In this document: positions 15,752-24,474 of the stretch, piece by piece
Layout of the letters: each line of letters opens with the position of its first letter
How positions within the stretch are numbered: position 1 is the stretch's first letter
Assembly (NCBI RefSeq): GCF_025517535.1
Contig: NZ_JAOPKC010000001.1
Location: forward strand, 434,001 to 498,000
From: Halapricum hydrolyticum
GTDB taxonomy: Archaea > Halobacteriota > Halobacteria > Halobacteriales > Haloarculaceae
DNA length: 64,000 nt
Reading direction: 5' to 3'
Notes under the pieces: generated by a model
The model's database searches: none
Told to the model about the DNA's origin: nothing
What the model saw: only the letters and a program-made list of their open reading frames with translations
Position numbers and translations under genes: made by a program

Positions 15752-16975
15752 ATGATGACAGCTGACGACAGCAGGCGCGACGACCGTGCAGCGACCGCAG
15801 GTTTCCGGCCTTCTCGACGCCGTTTTCTGGCGACAAGCGGTGTCGCCGTGACTGGCGCGCTCGCCGGATGTAGCGGGTTGTTCGGCGGCGACGACGGCGA
15901 TTACGGGGCGCCGAACTACGACGCGGTGGATGCGGCGATGGAAGCGGCGGCACTGAGCGAGTTCCAGGGATCAGGTGCGATCCTGGAGGGGCGTCCCGCT
16001 CCCGGCGGGCGCTCGATGGAGGAGTTACCCAACCTCTCCGGTGAGCTGGCGATCTATCTGGGCGGTGGCGAAGGCGGCCTGTATCTCGATCTGTTCGACG
16101 TCCTGGAAGAGGTCTACCCCGAGTTCTCCTATACCTCCCAGTCCAAACCGTCGAGCGAACTCGCGACACAGATCGTAGAGGAAGCACGGGCGAACCAGCT
16201 CCAGGCGGACCTGTTCATCTCGATCGGCGCGGGGTCGCTCGGGACCGTCGTCGAAGAAGACGCCACTCGCCCGATGACGGACGAAACGGTCGAGCCCGTG
16301 CCCGAGGCGTTCGTCGAACCGGACAACAACTGGGTCGGAGTCGCCGGCCGCGCCCGGGCGATTCCGTACAACACCGAACAACTGGACGACGGTGACCTGC
16401 CGGACAACGTGATGGAGTTCCCGGACGCCAACGCCCTGCAGGACGTGATGGGGTGGGCACCGACTTACGGTGCGTTCCAGGACTTCGTCACCGCGATGCG
16501 TCTCCAGGAAGGCGAAGACGCGACTCTGCAGTGGCTCGAGGACATGCAGGCGGCCGGCATCCAGTCCTACGACAACGAGTTTTTGATCTCCGATGCGGTC
16601 TCAACCGGCGAACTGGCGGCCGGATTCGCCAACCACTATTACGCGTTGCGCGTGCTCAACGGCTCGCCAGAGCGACCGCTGGATCTGCACTTCACCCGCG
16701 GTGACGCCGGATCGCTCGTCAACGTCTCTGGGGCGGCATTGCTCGATCGCGACGAGAACGCTGGACTCGCGGACGTGTTCGTTCGTCATCTCCTCTCGGC
16801 GGAGGCCCAGGAGTTCTTCGCCACCCGGACCTACGCCTATCCGATGCTGCCCGGCGTGCAGCCGGTCGGTGACCTCCCGCCGATCGACGAACTGGAGACG
16901 CCGGACATCGACCTGACAGAACTGGCAAACACCGGTCCGACGACGGACCTGCTGACCGAAGCCGGGGTGCTGTAA
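15752..16975 (+). CDS. Ferric-iron ABC transporter substrate-binding lipoprotein (FbpA/AfuA type)
   Basis: This 407-aa exported lipoprotein has a Tat motif and lipobox (SRRRFLATSGVAV then ALAGC, Cys40). It is a periplasmic-binding-protein fold of the FbpA/FutA class. The consecutive tyrosines Y296-Y297 in ANHYYALRVL correspond to the iron-ligating tyrosine pair of FbpA. It would capture Fe(III) outside the membrane and hand it to the permease encoded 8 bp downstream. An iron box abuts the start codon, and two ATGs occur in a row (15752 and 15755). Confidence 0.9.
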   Translation: MMTADDSRRDDRAATAGFRPSRRRFLATSGVAVTGALAGCSGLFGGDDGDYGAPNYDAVDAAMEAAALSEFQGSGAILEGRPAPGGRSMEELPNLSGELAIYLGGGEGGLYLDLFDVLEEVYPEFSYTSQSKPSSELATQIVEEARANQLQADLFISIGAGSLGTVVEEDATRPMTDETVEPVPEAFVEPDNNWVGVAGRARAIPYNTEQLDDGDLPDNVMEFPDANALQDVMGWAPTYGAFQDFVTAMRLQEGEDATLQWLEDMQAAGIQSYDNEFLISDAVSTGELAAGFANHYYALRVLNGSPERPLDLHFTRGDAGSLVNVSGAALLDRDENAGLADVFVRHLLSAEAQEFFATRTYAYPMLPGVQPVGDLPPIDELETPDIDLTELANTGPTTDLLTEAGVL

Positions 16976-16983
16976 CGGGCACG

Positions 16984-18618
16984 ATGTCAGTCAGCGACCG
17001 TATCGAGGGCGTCTCTCGCCGCCTCGGACAGCGTTCGCCGAGCGACGTCCAGACGCTCGTACTCGCGCTGCTCGCGGGGTCGGTCGCGGTGGCTGTACTG
17101 ACGCCGCTTCTGTGGGTGCTCAACAGCGCTCGATCGGTCCCCGTCGATCGCTTCTTCGACATCCTGTTCCGGCAGACGACCCTCGACATCTTCCTCAATA
17201 CGGTCGTGCTGGTGGTCGCGGTCACGGCACTGTCGATTCTGATCGGTGTCCCGCTTGCGGTGTTGACCGCCCAGACGGACCTGCCCTTTCGTCGGCTGTT
17301 CACTATCCTCGCGGCGTTGCCGCTGGTCGTTCCCAGCTACATCGGGGCGTTCGCGTTCGTTTCGGCGTTCGGCCCGCGAGGCGTACTCGCCGACGCGCTC
17401 GCCCCACTCGGGATCGAACAGCTTCCCTCTATCTACGGGCTCGTCGGCTCGGTGATCGTGCTGACGCTGTTCACGTACCCGTACGTGTTTCTCACGACCC
17501 GGGCGTCGCTGCTGTCGATCGACGGCCGCAGCGTCGAGGCCGCCCGGACGCTCAACCACACTCGCCTGGGGGCGTTCAGGCGGGTCACCCTCCCCCAGTT
17601 GAAGCCCGGTATCGCCGCGGGCGCATTGCTGGTCGCACTGTACACTCTGTCGGATTTCGGGACACCCGCGATCATGCAGTTCGACGTGTTCACCCGGATC
17701 ATCTACGTGCGTACGACCGCCCGACAGGTCGATTTCGCGTCGATCTTCTCGATCCTGCTGGTCGGGCTGACGGTCGTCATCCTGCTTGCCGAGTCTCGCA
17801 TCGAGCGCGGCGGCGAGACCTCCGCGTACGTCAATCGCGGCACGGACCGACCCGGTGTCGTCCGGCTCGGCCGATGGCGGTGGGTGGCGGCGCTGTTCCC
17901 GCTCGCTATCGCGACGCTGGCGCTGGCGCTGCCACCGGCGATCCTGTTTACGTGGCTCGGGCGCTCGACGCCCGAACTGGCCGGTGCAGCCGTCGACTTC
18001 CAGTGGACGTTCGCGTGGAACTCGGTGACAGTCTCCGCACTGGCGGCAGGCGTGTCCGTGCTCGCGGCGCTGCCGCTCTCGTATCTCTCGGCCCGCGGGA
18101 AGGGGCGGCTCGCGTCGCTGCCCGAGCGGGCGAGTTACGTCGGCTACGCCGTTCCGGGCGTCGTCGTCGGATTCGGACTGCTGTCCGTGGCGCTGAACGT
18201 CACGCCGTTCCTCTATGGCTCGCTCGCGGTGCTGGTGTTCGCTTACGTCGTCCGGTTTCTCCCCCAGGCCGTCGGGACGACCCGATCTTCGATCCTGCAG
18301 GTCGATCCGCAGCTGCTCGAGGCCGCCCGGACGCTCGGGAAGCCGCCGCTGGTAGCGTTTCGGAAGGTCGTCCTGCCGCTGGTGATGCCCGGGATCGTCG
18401 CCGGAGCCGCGCTGGTCTTTCTCACCAGCATGAAGGAACTGGCCGCGACGCTTCTGTTGCGGCCGTTCGGCTTCGAGACGCTGGTGACCTACATCTGGCA
18501 GGTACAGGAAGCCGCGGCGTACGGCCAGGCCGCCGTGCCGGCACTGGTGCTGGTCGGCATCTCGGCGCTGTCGATGCTCGTGATACTCGGACGGGAGCGA
18601 TACGATGTCAAGGAATGA
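16984..18618 (+). CDS. Ferric-iron ABC transporter permease (FbpB type, two fused halves)
   Basis: This 544-aa integral membrane protein has about twelve spans in two homologous halves. Each half carries an EAA loop for ATPase contact: EAARTLNHTRLGAFRRVTLP (~184-203) and EAARTLGKPPLVAFRKVVLP (~446-465). Single-chain two-half permeases are typical of Fe(III) and thiamine importers. It starts 8 bp after the binding-protein gene and overlaps the ATPase gene by 14 bp, so the three are one operon. Confidence 0.92.
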   Translation: MSVSDRIEGVSRRLGQRSPSDVQTLVLALLAGSVAVAVLTPLLWVLNSARSVPVDRFFDILFRQTTLDIFLNTVVLVVAVTALSILIGVPLAVLTAQTDLPFRRLFTILAALPLVVPSYIGAFAFVSAFGPRGVLADALAPLGIEQLPSIYGLVGSVIVLTLFTYPYVFLTTRASLLSIDGRSVEAARTLNHTRLGAFRRVTLPQLKPGIAAGALLVALYTLSDFGTPAIMQFDVFTRIIYVRTTARQVDFASIFSILLVGLTVVILLAESRIERGGETSAYVNRGTDRPGVVRLGRWRWVAALFPLAIATLALALPPAILFTWLGRSTPELAGAAVDFQWTFAWNSVTVSALAAGVSVLAALPLSYLSARGKGRLASLPERASYVGYAVPGVVVGFGLLSVALNVTPFLYGSLAVLVFAYVVRFLPQAVGTTRSSILQVDPQLLEAARTLGKPPLVAFRKVVLPLVMPGIVAGAALVFLTSMKELAATLLLRPFGFETLVTYIWQVQEAAAYGQAAVPALVLVGISALSMLVILGRERYDVKE

Positions 18619-19726
18619 TCACACGACGACGGTCGAACAGCCCCTCGAAACGACCACCGAGACCGACTCGTTCGGCCAGCCGGTCCTCGAACTGGCCGAC
18701 GTCACCAAGCGTTTCGGCGGCGAGCGCGCCGTCGAGGGCGTCTCGCTCGACGTCCGGGAGGGCGAACTGGTGACGTTGCTCGGCCCCAGCGGCTGTGGGA
18801 AGACGACGACGTTGCGGATGATCGCCGGGCTCGAGACGCCCACCGAGGGCACGATCACGATCGGCGGCGAGCGCGTGGCCGGAGCGCGCGACGCGACGCC
18901 ACCCGAGCAGCGCGACGTGGGGCTGGTCTTCCAGGAGTACGCGCTGTTCCCCCATCTGACCGTCGGGGAGAACGTCGCCTTCGGACTCGACGACGCGGAC
19001 GCCGACGAGCGCGTCGAGGAACTGCTCGAACTCGTCGACCTCGAAGGGTACGCCGACCGGAGTCCCGAGAGCCTCTCGGGTGGAGAACGCCAGCGGGTCG
19101 CGCTGGCGCGCTCGCTCGCTCCGGAGCCGGACGTGTTGCTGCTGGACGAGCCGTTCTCGAATCTGGACGTGCGGCTGCGCGAGGAGATGCGCGAGGAGGT
19201 CCGCCGGATCCTCAAGGCCGCAGGCGTGACGGCGGTGTCGGTCACCCACGACCAGGAGGAGGCGCTGTCGATCTCAGACCGCGTCGCGATCATGAACGAC
19301 GGCCGAATCGAACAGGTCGGCCGCCCGGAGGACGTGTTCGGCCATCCCGAATCGCGGTTCGTCGCGAGCTTCCTCGGCCAGGCGAGTTTCCTCACCGGCA
19401 CTGTCGTCGAGGGCGGCGTCGACACCTCACTGGGACTGCTCGACGACCGCCAGCTCGACGGTTCGATCGAAGAGTATCGCGGCGCCGAGATCGAGGTGCT
19501 GGTCCGGCCCGACGACCTCCGGGCGATCCCCTGTCCCGGCCCCAGCACAGACGGCGAGGTCGTCCACCGCCAGTACACCGGCCCCTCGTTCGTCTACCGG
19601 GTCGAACTCGACGCCGGTGACGTGGTCCACTGCCAGCACAACCACGCGACGGAGTTCGACCACGGGACCCGCGTCTGTGTCGAACTCGAAGCCGACCACT
19701 CGCTGGCCTGGTATCCCGCGGAGTGA
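18605..19726 (+). CDS. Ferric-iron ABC transporter ATPase (FbpC type)
   Basis: This 373-aa ATPase has Walker A GPSGCGKTT (residues 60-68), the signature SLSGGERQRVALARSL (~156) and Walker B VLLLDEPFSNLD (~178). A C-terminal TOBE-like domain (~260-373) is typical of the FbpC/PotA/MalK branch. It powers iron import with the permease. Residues 1-26 are a low-complexity extension. Its last codons overlap the start of the membrane glycosyltransferase gene by four bases. Confidence 0.92.
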   Translation: MSRNDHTTTVEQPLETTTETDSFGQPVLELADVTKRFGGERAVEGVSLDVREGELVTLLGPSGCGKTTTLRMIAGLETPTEGTITIGGERVAGARDATPPEQRDVGLVFQEYALFPHLTVGENVAFGLDDADADERVEELLELVDLEGYADRSPESLSGGERQRVALARSLAPEPDVLLLDEPFSNLDVRLREEMREEVRRILKAAGVTAVSVTHDQEEALSISDRVAIMNDGRIEQVGRPEDVFGHPESRFVASFLGQASFLTGTVVEGGVDTSLGLLDDRQLDGSIEEYRGAEIEVLVRPDDLRAIPCPGPSTDGEVVHRQYTGPSFVYRVELDAGDVVHCQHNHATEFDHGTRVCVELEADHSLAWYPAE

Positions 19727-21789
19727 TGGCGGGCCCAGACGCCCTCATGCGGCGCCTACCCGCGCCCCTCCGGAAACGGGCACGTGACCCGGAGACGCGC
19801 TGGCGCGTCGCAGTCGGGCTGCTGGCGCTGCTCGCCGGAGCGGTCGTACTGTTGATCGCCACGCGCGTCTTCCCCTCTCACTCGCTGAACCACGACGAGG
19901 GCGTCTACCTCCAGCAGGCCCGGATGTTGCTCGACGGACAGCTCTTCCTCCGGCCGCCCGTCCCGGAGGCGTTCCGGCCGTGGTTCTTCGTCGAGAGCGA
20001 CGCCGGGATGTACTCGAAGTACTCGCCGGTGGTTCCGGCGATGTACGCGCCCGCGCTCGCGTTCGGCGCTCCCCGGCTCGTGCTCGCGGCCGTCGGCGCG
20101 GGGATCGTCGCACTCGTCGCCGCACTGGGTGCCGAGCTGTTCGACCGCCCCACTGGACTGCTCGCGGGCGTCGTAGTGCTGGCGTCGCCGCTGTTCTTGC
20201 TGAACGCGGCGACCTTCCTGCCGTACGCGCCGACGACGTTGCTGAACCTGACGTTCGCGCTCTCGTATCTTCGGGCCGATCGCACGGAGAGTCCCCGGCT
20301 GGCAGCCGTCGCCGGCGGTGCGATCGGACTGGCGTTTTTCGCCCGGCCGTACACTGCAGTACTGTTTGCCGCCCCGTTCGTCGGACACGCGCTGTGGACG
20401 CTGCGAACCCGCGATCGCGAGGTCTGGGTCCGCCAGGGGATCGTCGCGGCGGTCGGGCTGGTCGGCGTCGTCGCCGCGCTGGGGTACAACGCCCTTGTCA
20501 CCGGCTCGATCCTGGAGTTCCCCTATCACGCGTTCGCCCCCCGTGACGGCGTCGGCTTCGGAACGCGCGAGTTGCTCGGCCGGGAACTCGAATACACGCC
20601 AGAACTCGCCGCGCGGTCGAACGCTCGTGCGCTGGAGACGCTCGCGAGGGACTGGGCCCCAGCCGGCCTGCTCGGCGTCGCTCTGGCTGCTGTCGGCCTC
20701 GTCGTGGCGCTACGGAACCGGACGCCCCGACGGCTCGCCGTCGCCGGATTGGTCGTGTCGGTCCCGATCGGGGAGGCGTACTTCTGGGGGACGCTGAACA
20801 TTCTGGGCGATGTCACCGAGACCGGTGACGGACTGATCGCCTACCTGGGGCCGTACTATCACTTCGATCTGCTCGTGCCGCTTGCGCTGTTCGCAGCGCT
20901 TTCGCTCCGGGCTGCCGGTTCGCGCGCGTGGGTGACGCTTGACTGCCGGTTCGAATCACGACAGGCGCTGGCAGCGTCGCTGGCGATCGCTGCAGTCGTC
21001 GCCGCGGTCGGCGGCGCGGCGGCCGTCGCAACCGCCGCCGAACCGGTCAATCGGAACCGAGCCGTCACCGAACGCTACGAGGCCGCCTACGAACCCTTCG
21101 AGGAGCAGTCGTTCGAACACGCGCTGGTCTTCCTTCCCCAGCCGTACGGCCCGTGGTTGAACCATCCCCTCCAGCCGCTCCGCAACGATCCGGACTACGA
21201 CGGGCCGGTAGTCTTCGCGCTGGAAGAGCGACCGTTTGCGGTCGTCGACGCGTTCCCTGAGCGACAGCCCTACCGGTATAGCTTCCGCAATCCGTGGCCG
21301 CCGACGGCGGGCGAGCCGGTCGAGCCGCGACTCCGGCCCGTCGAAGTCGTCGAGGGGGACGCCGTCGAGCTTTCGATCGCTGCAGGCCTGCCGACGTACG
21401 CACAGAGCGTTTCGATCCGCATGGACAGCGGCGACGGCCGCGAGCGGCGAGCGATTGCGGCTGCTGGGAGCACGCTACGCCTCTCGCTCGAACTGTCCGA
21501 CGGCGTCGCGACGCTCGACGGCCCCGAGATCGAGGATCCGGTCCGCGTCCCGGTCGACGGTCGAGAGACGCTCGAACTGGATCTGTTCGTCGACTACGGG
21601 ACCGGTACCGGGTTCAGTTACGCGCTCTCGACTCCCGTGGCGGCGACAGACGGAACCGTGCGGGCGATCTCGCCGCGGCTGCAGCTCTGCGAGCTGGCAC
21701 AGCGCTGCGACGGCGCGGCCGCGTATGTGCCGGGAGCGACGCGCCAGGGACAGACTCTGAACGCGACACTCGAAGTGATCGAACCATGA
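19723..21789 (+). CDS. GT-C membrane glycosyltransferase (GT39/ArnT-like)
   Basis: This 688-aa protein has about ten membrane spans (residues ~30-430) and a soluble C-terminal beta-rich extracellular domain. The acidic pair D58-E59 in SLNHDEGVYLQQA sits in the first outer loop, as in GT39/ArnT enzymes that use a polyprenyl-phosphate sugar as donor. Its start overlaps the iron ABC ATPase gene (ATGATGG at the junction), so it is in the iron-transport operon. The natural donor could be made by the polyprenyl-phosphate sugar synthase encoded at 22401-23084, itself iron-boxed. The acceptor (S-layer protein, lipid or exopolymer) is unknown. Confidence 0.82.
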   Translation: MMAGPDALMRRLPAPLRKRARDPETRWRVAVGLLALLAGAVVLLIATRVFPSHSLNHDEGVYLQQARMLLDGQLFLRPPVPEAFRPWFFVESDAGMYSKYSPVVPAMYAPALAFGAPRLVLAAVGAGIVALVAALGAELFDRPTGLLAGVVVLASPLFLLNAATFLPYAPTTLLNLTFALSYLRADRTESPRLAAVAGGAIGLAFFARPYTAVLFAAPFVGHALWTLRTRDREVWVRQGIVAAVGLVGVVAALGYNALVTGSILEFPYHAFAPRDGVGFGTRELLGRELEYTPELAARSNARALETLARDWAPAGLLGVALAAVGLVVALRNRTPRRLAVAGLVVSVPIGEAYFWGTLNILGDVTETGDGLIAYLGPYYHFDLLVPLALFAALSLRAAGSRAWVTLDCRFESRQALAASLAIAAVVAAVGGAAAVATAAEPVNRNRAVTERYEAAYEPFEEQSFEHALVFLPQPYGPWLNHPLQPLRNDPDYDGPVVFALEERPFAVVDAFPERQPYRYSFRNPWPPTAGEPVEPRLRPVEVVEGDAVELSIAAGLPTYAQSVSIRMDSGDGRERRAIAAAGSTLRLSLELSDGVATLDGPEIEDPVRVPVDGRETLELDLFVDYGTGTGFSYALSTPVAATDGTVRAISPRLQLCELAQRCDGAAAYVPGATRQGQTLNATLEVIEP

Positions 21790-22385
21790 CACATGAAACA
21801 GACGATCGGCTGAACAGAGCAGAAGACGACACGGAGACGCCGAAGCTCTCGCGGCGGGACGCGCTGGTCGCGCTCGGTGCGGCCGGCGTCGGCGCTGCCG
21901 GACTCGGGGCGCTGGCGTGGGACGAGTTCGGTGACGAGCCACCCGAGCAGCGCGGGACCGACGACCCGTCCGGACAGCGCGAAACGATCGTCGCGGCGGC
22001 CGAGGCGCTGTATCCCGAACGGGTTTCGGGGATCGACTCGTTCGTCGAGCGGTACGTCGTCGGTCGCGTGCAAGACCGCCCCGCGTATTTCGACGGCGTC
22101 CGGACCGCCGCTCGGAACCTCGACGACTACGCTCGACACTGGTACGACCAGCCGTTCGCAGCGCTCGATCGGGGGACGCGCCAGGCGGTCTTCGACGACT
22201 ACGGTCTGGCCGATCGCGATCCCGACCCCGACGGAACGGAGCGAGAGCGCGTCCGGTATTACCTGATCAACGAACTGCTCTTTGCCTTCTACTCGTCACC
22301 GACCGGCGGGTCGCTGATCGGCCTGGAGAATCCGCCCGGCCACCCGGGGGGCATCGAGACCTACCAGCGCGGCCCACGTGGATGA
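21786..22385 (+). CDS. Tat-exported gluconate 2-dehydrogenase subunit 3-like protein
   Basis: I start at the ATG in the ATGA overlap with the preceding gene; longer in-frame sequence upstream is out-of-frame glycosyltransferase. The 199-aa product has a Tat signal (SRRDALVALGAAGVGAAG, residues 22-39) and a C-terminal helical domain (RETIVAAAEALYPERVSG to GLENPPGHPGG). That domain fits the gluconate 2-dehydrogenase gamma-subunit family, normally the small partner of a GMC-type flavoprotein. No GMC gene is in this window, so it may act alone, with a distant partner, or with the glycosyltransferase. Last gene of the iron operon. Confidence 0.8.
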   Translation: MTHETDDRLNRAEDDTETPKLSRRDALVALGAAGVGAAGLGALAWDEFGDEPPEQRGTDDPSGQRETIVAAAEALYPERVSGIDSFVERYVVGRVQDRPAYFDGVRTAARNLDDYARHWYDQPFAALDRGTRQAVFDDYGLADRDPDPDGTERERVRYYLINELLFAFYSSPTGGSLIGLENPPGHPGGIETYQRGPRG

Positions 22386-22400
22386 CCGAACGCCGCGAGG

Positions 22401-23084
22401 TCAGCGGAGTCGTTCCTGAACGCCGACGCGCAGGATCGACCCGGCGATCTCGGCCCCGCCGGAGATCGGATCCAGCGTCGTCTCGCCCGCTCGCTCGCGG
22501 TAGTCGATATCGATCTCGCGAACGTCGTAGCCACGGCAGAGCGGGCGCAACAGCAATTCCGCGGAGAGACCGGTGTTCTCGGTCCACTCGATGTCCTCGA
22601 TGACCGACTTCCGGTACGCGCGCATACCGGTGGTCGTATCGCGGATGCGCCGGCCGACCAGCAAGCTCGCGACGGCAGCGAACAGGTGGTTGCCGAATTG
22701 GTTGAACCGCGGCATCGTCTCGGCCCCGCGCGAGAGTCGATCGCCGCTGACGACGTCGGCACCGCCGTTGATCGCCGCCAGAAAGTCCGGCAGCCGCTCC
22801 ATGGGATAGGTATCGTCGCAGTCGGTCGTGACTACGATCGGCCGGTCAGCAGCACGGAGGGCGCGCTCGACGGCGACGCCGTATCCCTGTGGCTCCTGCT
22901 CGATGACGCGTGCGCCCTTCTCGCGAGCGATCTCCGGCGTCCGGTCGCTGGAGCTATCGACGCAGACGACCGACGCTCGGCCGCTCGTCACACGCTCGAT
23001 GTCGTCGAGCACCGTTCCGATCGCCGCCGCCTCGTTGAACGTCCCCATGACGACTGTGACATCGTCGAAGGTGTACTCGCTCAT
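22401..23084 (-). CDS. Polyprenyl-phosphate sugar synthase (DPM1-like GT2)
   Basis: This 227-aa GT2 enzyme opens VTVVMGTFNEAAAIGTVLDDIE and carries the metal-binding DCDD at 88-91 (TTDCDDTYP). The region GDRLSRGAETMPRFNQFGNHLF to DTTTGMRAYRK is the DPM1/DPG-synthase signature. It has no C-terminal membrane spans, so it is the short catalytic form. It would transfer mannose or glucose from GDP/UDP to dolichyl phosphate on the cytoplasmic face. It is convergent with the iron operon (15-bp gap) and has its own iron box, making it the likely donor supplier for the GT-C enzyme. Confidence 0.86.
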   Translation of the reverse strand: MSEYTFDDVTVVMGTFNEAAAIGTVLDDIERVTSGRASVVCVDSSSDRTPEIAREKGARVIEQEPQGYGVAVERALRAADRPIVVTTDCDDTYPMERLPDFLAAINGGADVVSGDRLSRGAETMPRFNQFGNHLFAAVASLLVGRRIRDTTTGMRAYRKSVIEDIEWTENTGLSAELLLRPLCRGYDVREIDIDYRERAGETTLDPISGGAEIAGSILRVGVQERLR

Positions 23085-23114
23085 CGTGTGTCCCGACTCC
23101 GCCCCGGCCGTATT

Positions 23115-23128
23115 TTAGGCTTGCCAAA
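23115..23128. promoter_or_regulatory. Iron box (one mismatch) upstream of the GT2 gene
   Basis: TTAGGC-TT-GCCAAA; on the minus strand TTTGGC-AA-GCCTAA. It lies 31-44 nt upstream of the start codon at 23084. The right half has one mismatch to GCCTAA, so it is weaker than the boxes at 13595, 14511 and 15734. Confidence 0.65.
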
Positions 23129-23233
23129 AAGATTGGCGGGTGCATTGGGGCATGTATTGCCGGATTTCGCTGGCGATCGGTGTGCACACCCGTTGGTTAT
23201 TTCTACTTTGCCAACAGTAACGAGGGTACGAGT

Positions 23234-24403
23234 ATGTCATCCAGAAAGTACACGCGCCGCAGCCTCATGCAGAAGGGCGCGGCAGGGGCCGGATTCGTCG
23301 CGCTCGGATCGCTTGCGGGATGTAACGGCGACGACGGAAACGGGAACGGCAACGGGAACGGCAATGGCAACGGCAACGGTAACGGAACGCCGACTGACGA
23401 GGAGACTCCGACTGACGAGGAGACCCCGACCGAGACGCCTAACGGTCCGCCAGCAGTCGAGATGCGTCCCGGCGACATCGTGCCGGCACGAGCGGGTGCA
23501 GTCGTCTCGATGGACGTTCAGGCGATGCTGAACGACGACGACCTCCGGGACGTCGGCGACTCGATTCTCACCCAGCTCCAGGAGTTCGACCAGGAAGGCA
23601 ACCTGCCCCAGGACGTCGATTCGGCGATCGAGATGGCCCGCCAGGAAGCCAATCTCGATCCGACCGGATTCCAGCAGGGGCTGCTGTTCATGGAAGTCGA
23701 AGCGTCCGGCGCCGACGAGGAGTACGTCGGGATCGCCATGCAGACCGACTGGACCGAGGACGAACTCGTCGATGCGATCGAATCGGAGGGCGACGAACAG
23801 CTCCAGCAGTCCACGTATGGGGGATATACACTCTACACGTCCCAGGACAGTACCGACGAAGGTGGCATGGCGGTGCTCTCGGACGGCCAGTACGTCCTCG
23901 GGACGATGAACGTTCTCGAGGACGTCATCGACGTCGTCAACGGCGACGCCGACCCGATCGCGGGCGAACTCGCCACGCTGTACGACGACACGACCGCGGG
24001 CCACGTCGCGTTCGCGACTGTCGTGCCGGACGACGCGCTCAACGAGGAGGACTTCCAGAACGACGACATTAGTCTGGACAACGTCGACGAGATCGAGTAC
24101 ATGTCCGGCAGCGTCTACAAGACCGACACCACGTACGGCATCGAGATGAACATGTGGACCGGCGATTCGCAGACTGCAGGCGATCTGGGTGAGGAGCTGG
24201 ATAATGCCCTGGGCGCTCTCACTCTCAGTTCGGATATCAGCGAGGAACTCAAAGAGCGGATCAACGATATCGAGGTGACGGTCTCGGATCAGACTGTGAC
24301 GATGTCTTACGAGGAAGACATCGAGCAGGTGAAGACCTACATCGAAGAGAACGTGATGAATCTACTCTTCCTGATCCTGCTCGGCGGCGGAACGACAGTT
24401 TGA
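23234..24403 (+). CDS. Tat lipoprotein with Gly-Asn repeat linker, function unknown
   Basis: This 389-aa protein starts MSSRKYTRRSLMQKGAAGAG, a Tat signal with lipobox cysteine C30 (LGSLAGC). I prefer this ATG to one 18 codons upstream, which would bury the signal. A (Gly-Asn)n repeat and two TPTDEE units form a flexible linker, typical of haloarchaeal surface lipoproteins. The mature domain (~85-389) is acidic beta/alpha with MDVQAMLNDDDLRDVGDSI and LFMEVEASG, a pattern I do not match to a named family. The C-terminus is hydrophobic (MNLLFLILLGGG), a possible second membrane contact. Confidence 0.8.
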   Translation: MSSRKYTRRSLMQKGAAGAGFVALGSLAGCNGDDGNGNGNGNGNGNGNGNGTPTDEETPTDEETPTETPNGPPAVEMRPGDIVPARAGAVVSMDVQAMLNDDDLRDVGDSILTQLQEFDQEGNLPQDVDSAIEMARQEANLDPTGFQQGLLFMEVEASGADEEYVGIAMQTDWTEDELVDAIESEGDEQLQQSTYGGYTLYTSQDSTDEGGMAVLSDGQYVLGTMNVLEDVIDVVNGDADPIAGELATLYDDTTAGHVAFATVVPDDALNEEDFQNDDISLDNVDEIEYMSGSVYKTDTTYGIEMNMWTGDSQTAGDLGEELDNALGALTLSSDISEELKERINDIEVTVSDQTVTMSYEEDIEQVKTYIEENVMNLLFLILLGGGTTV

Positions 24404-24406
24404 GCT

Positions 24407-24428
24407 ACCCACGACTGAAGTCGTGGGT
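24407..24428. terminator. 10-bp-stem hairpin followed by T-run; IS-end-like
   Basis: ACCCACGACT and AGTCGTGGGT pair perfectly around GA, followed by TTTTCG, 3 nt after the lipoprotein stop codon. It can act as a terminator. The sequence also matches the palindromic right end common to haloarchaeal IS1341/IS200 elements, so it may be a solo IS-end remnant. Confidence 0.6.
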
Positions 24429-24474
24429 TTTCGTCCCGCATTTTCTATAAGAACTTCGCTCGGTTTCATTCTAG

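Noticed and set aside
23341..23430. Tandem repeats looking like a CRISPR or minisatellite
   Set aside because: They are coding Gly-Asn and TPTDEE repeats in the lipoprotein linker, without spacer-like variation.
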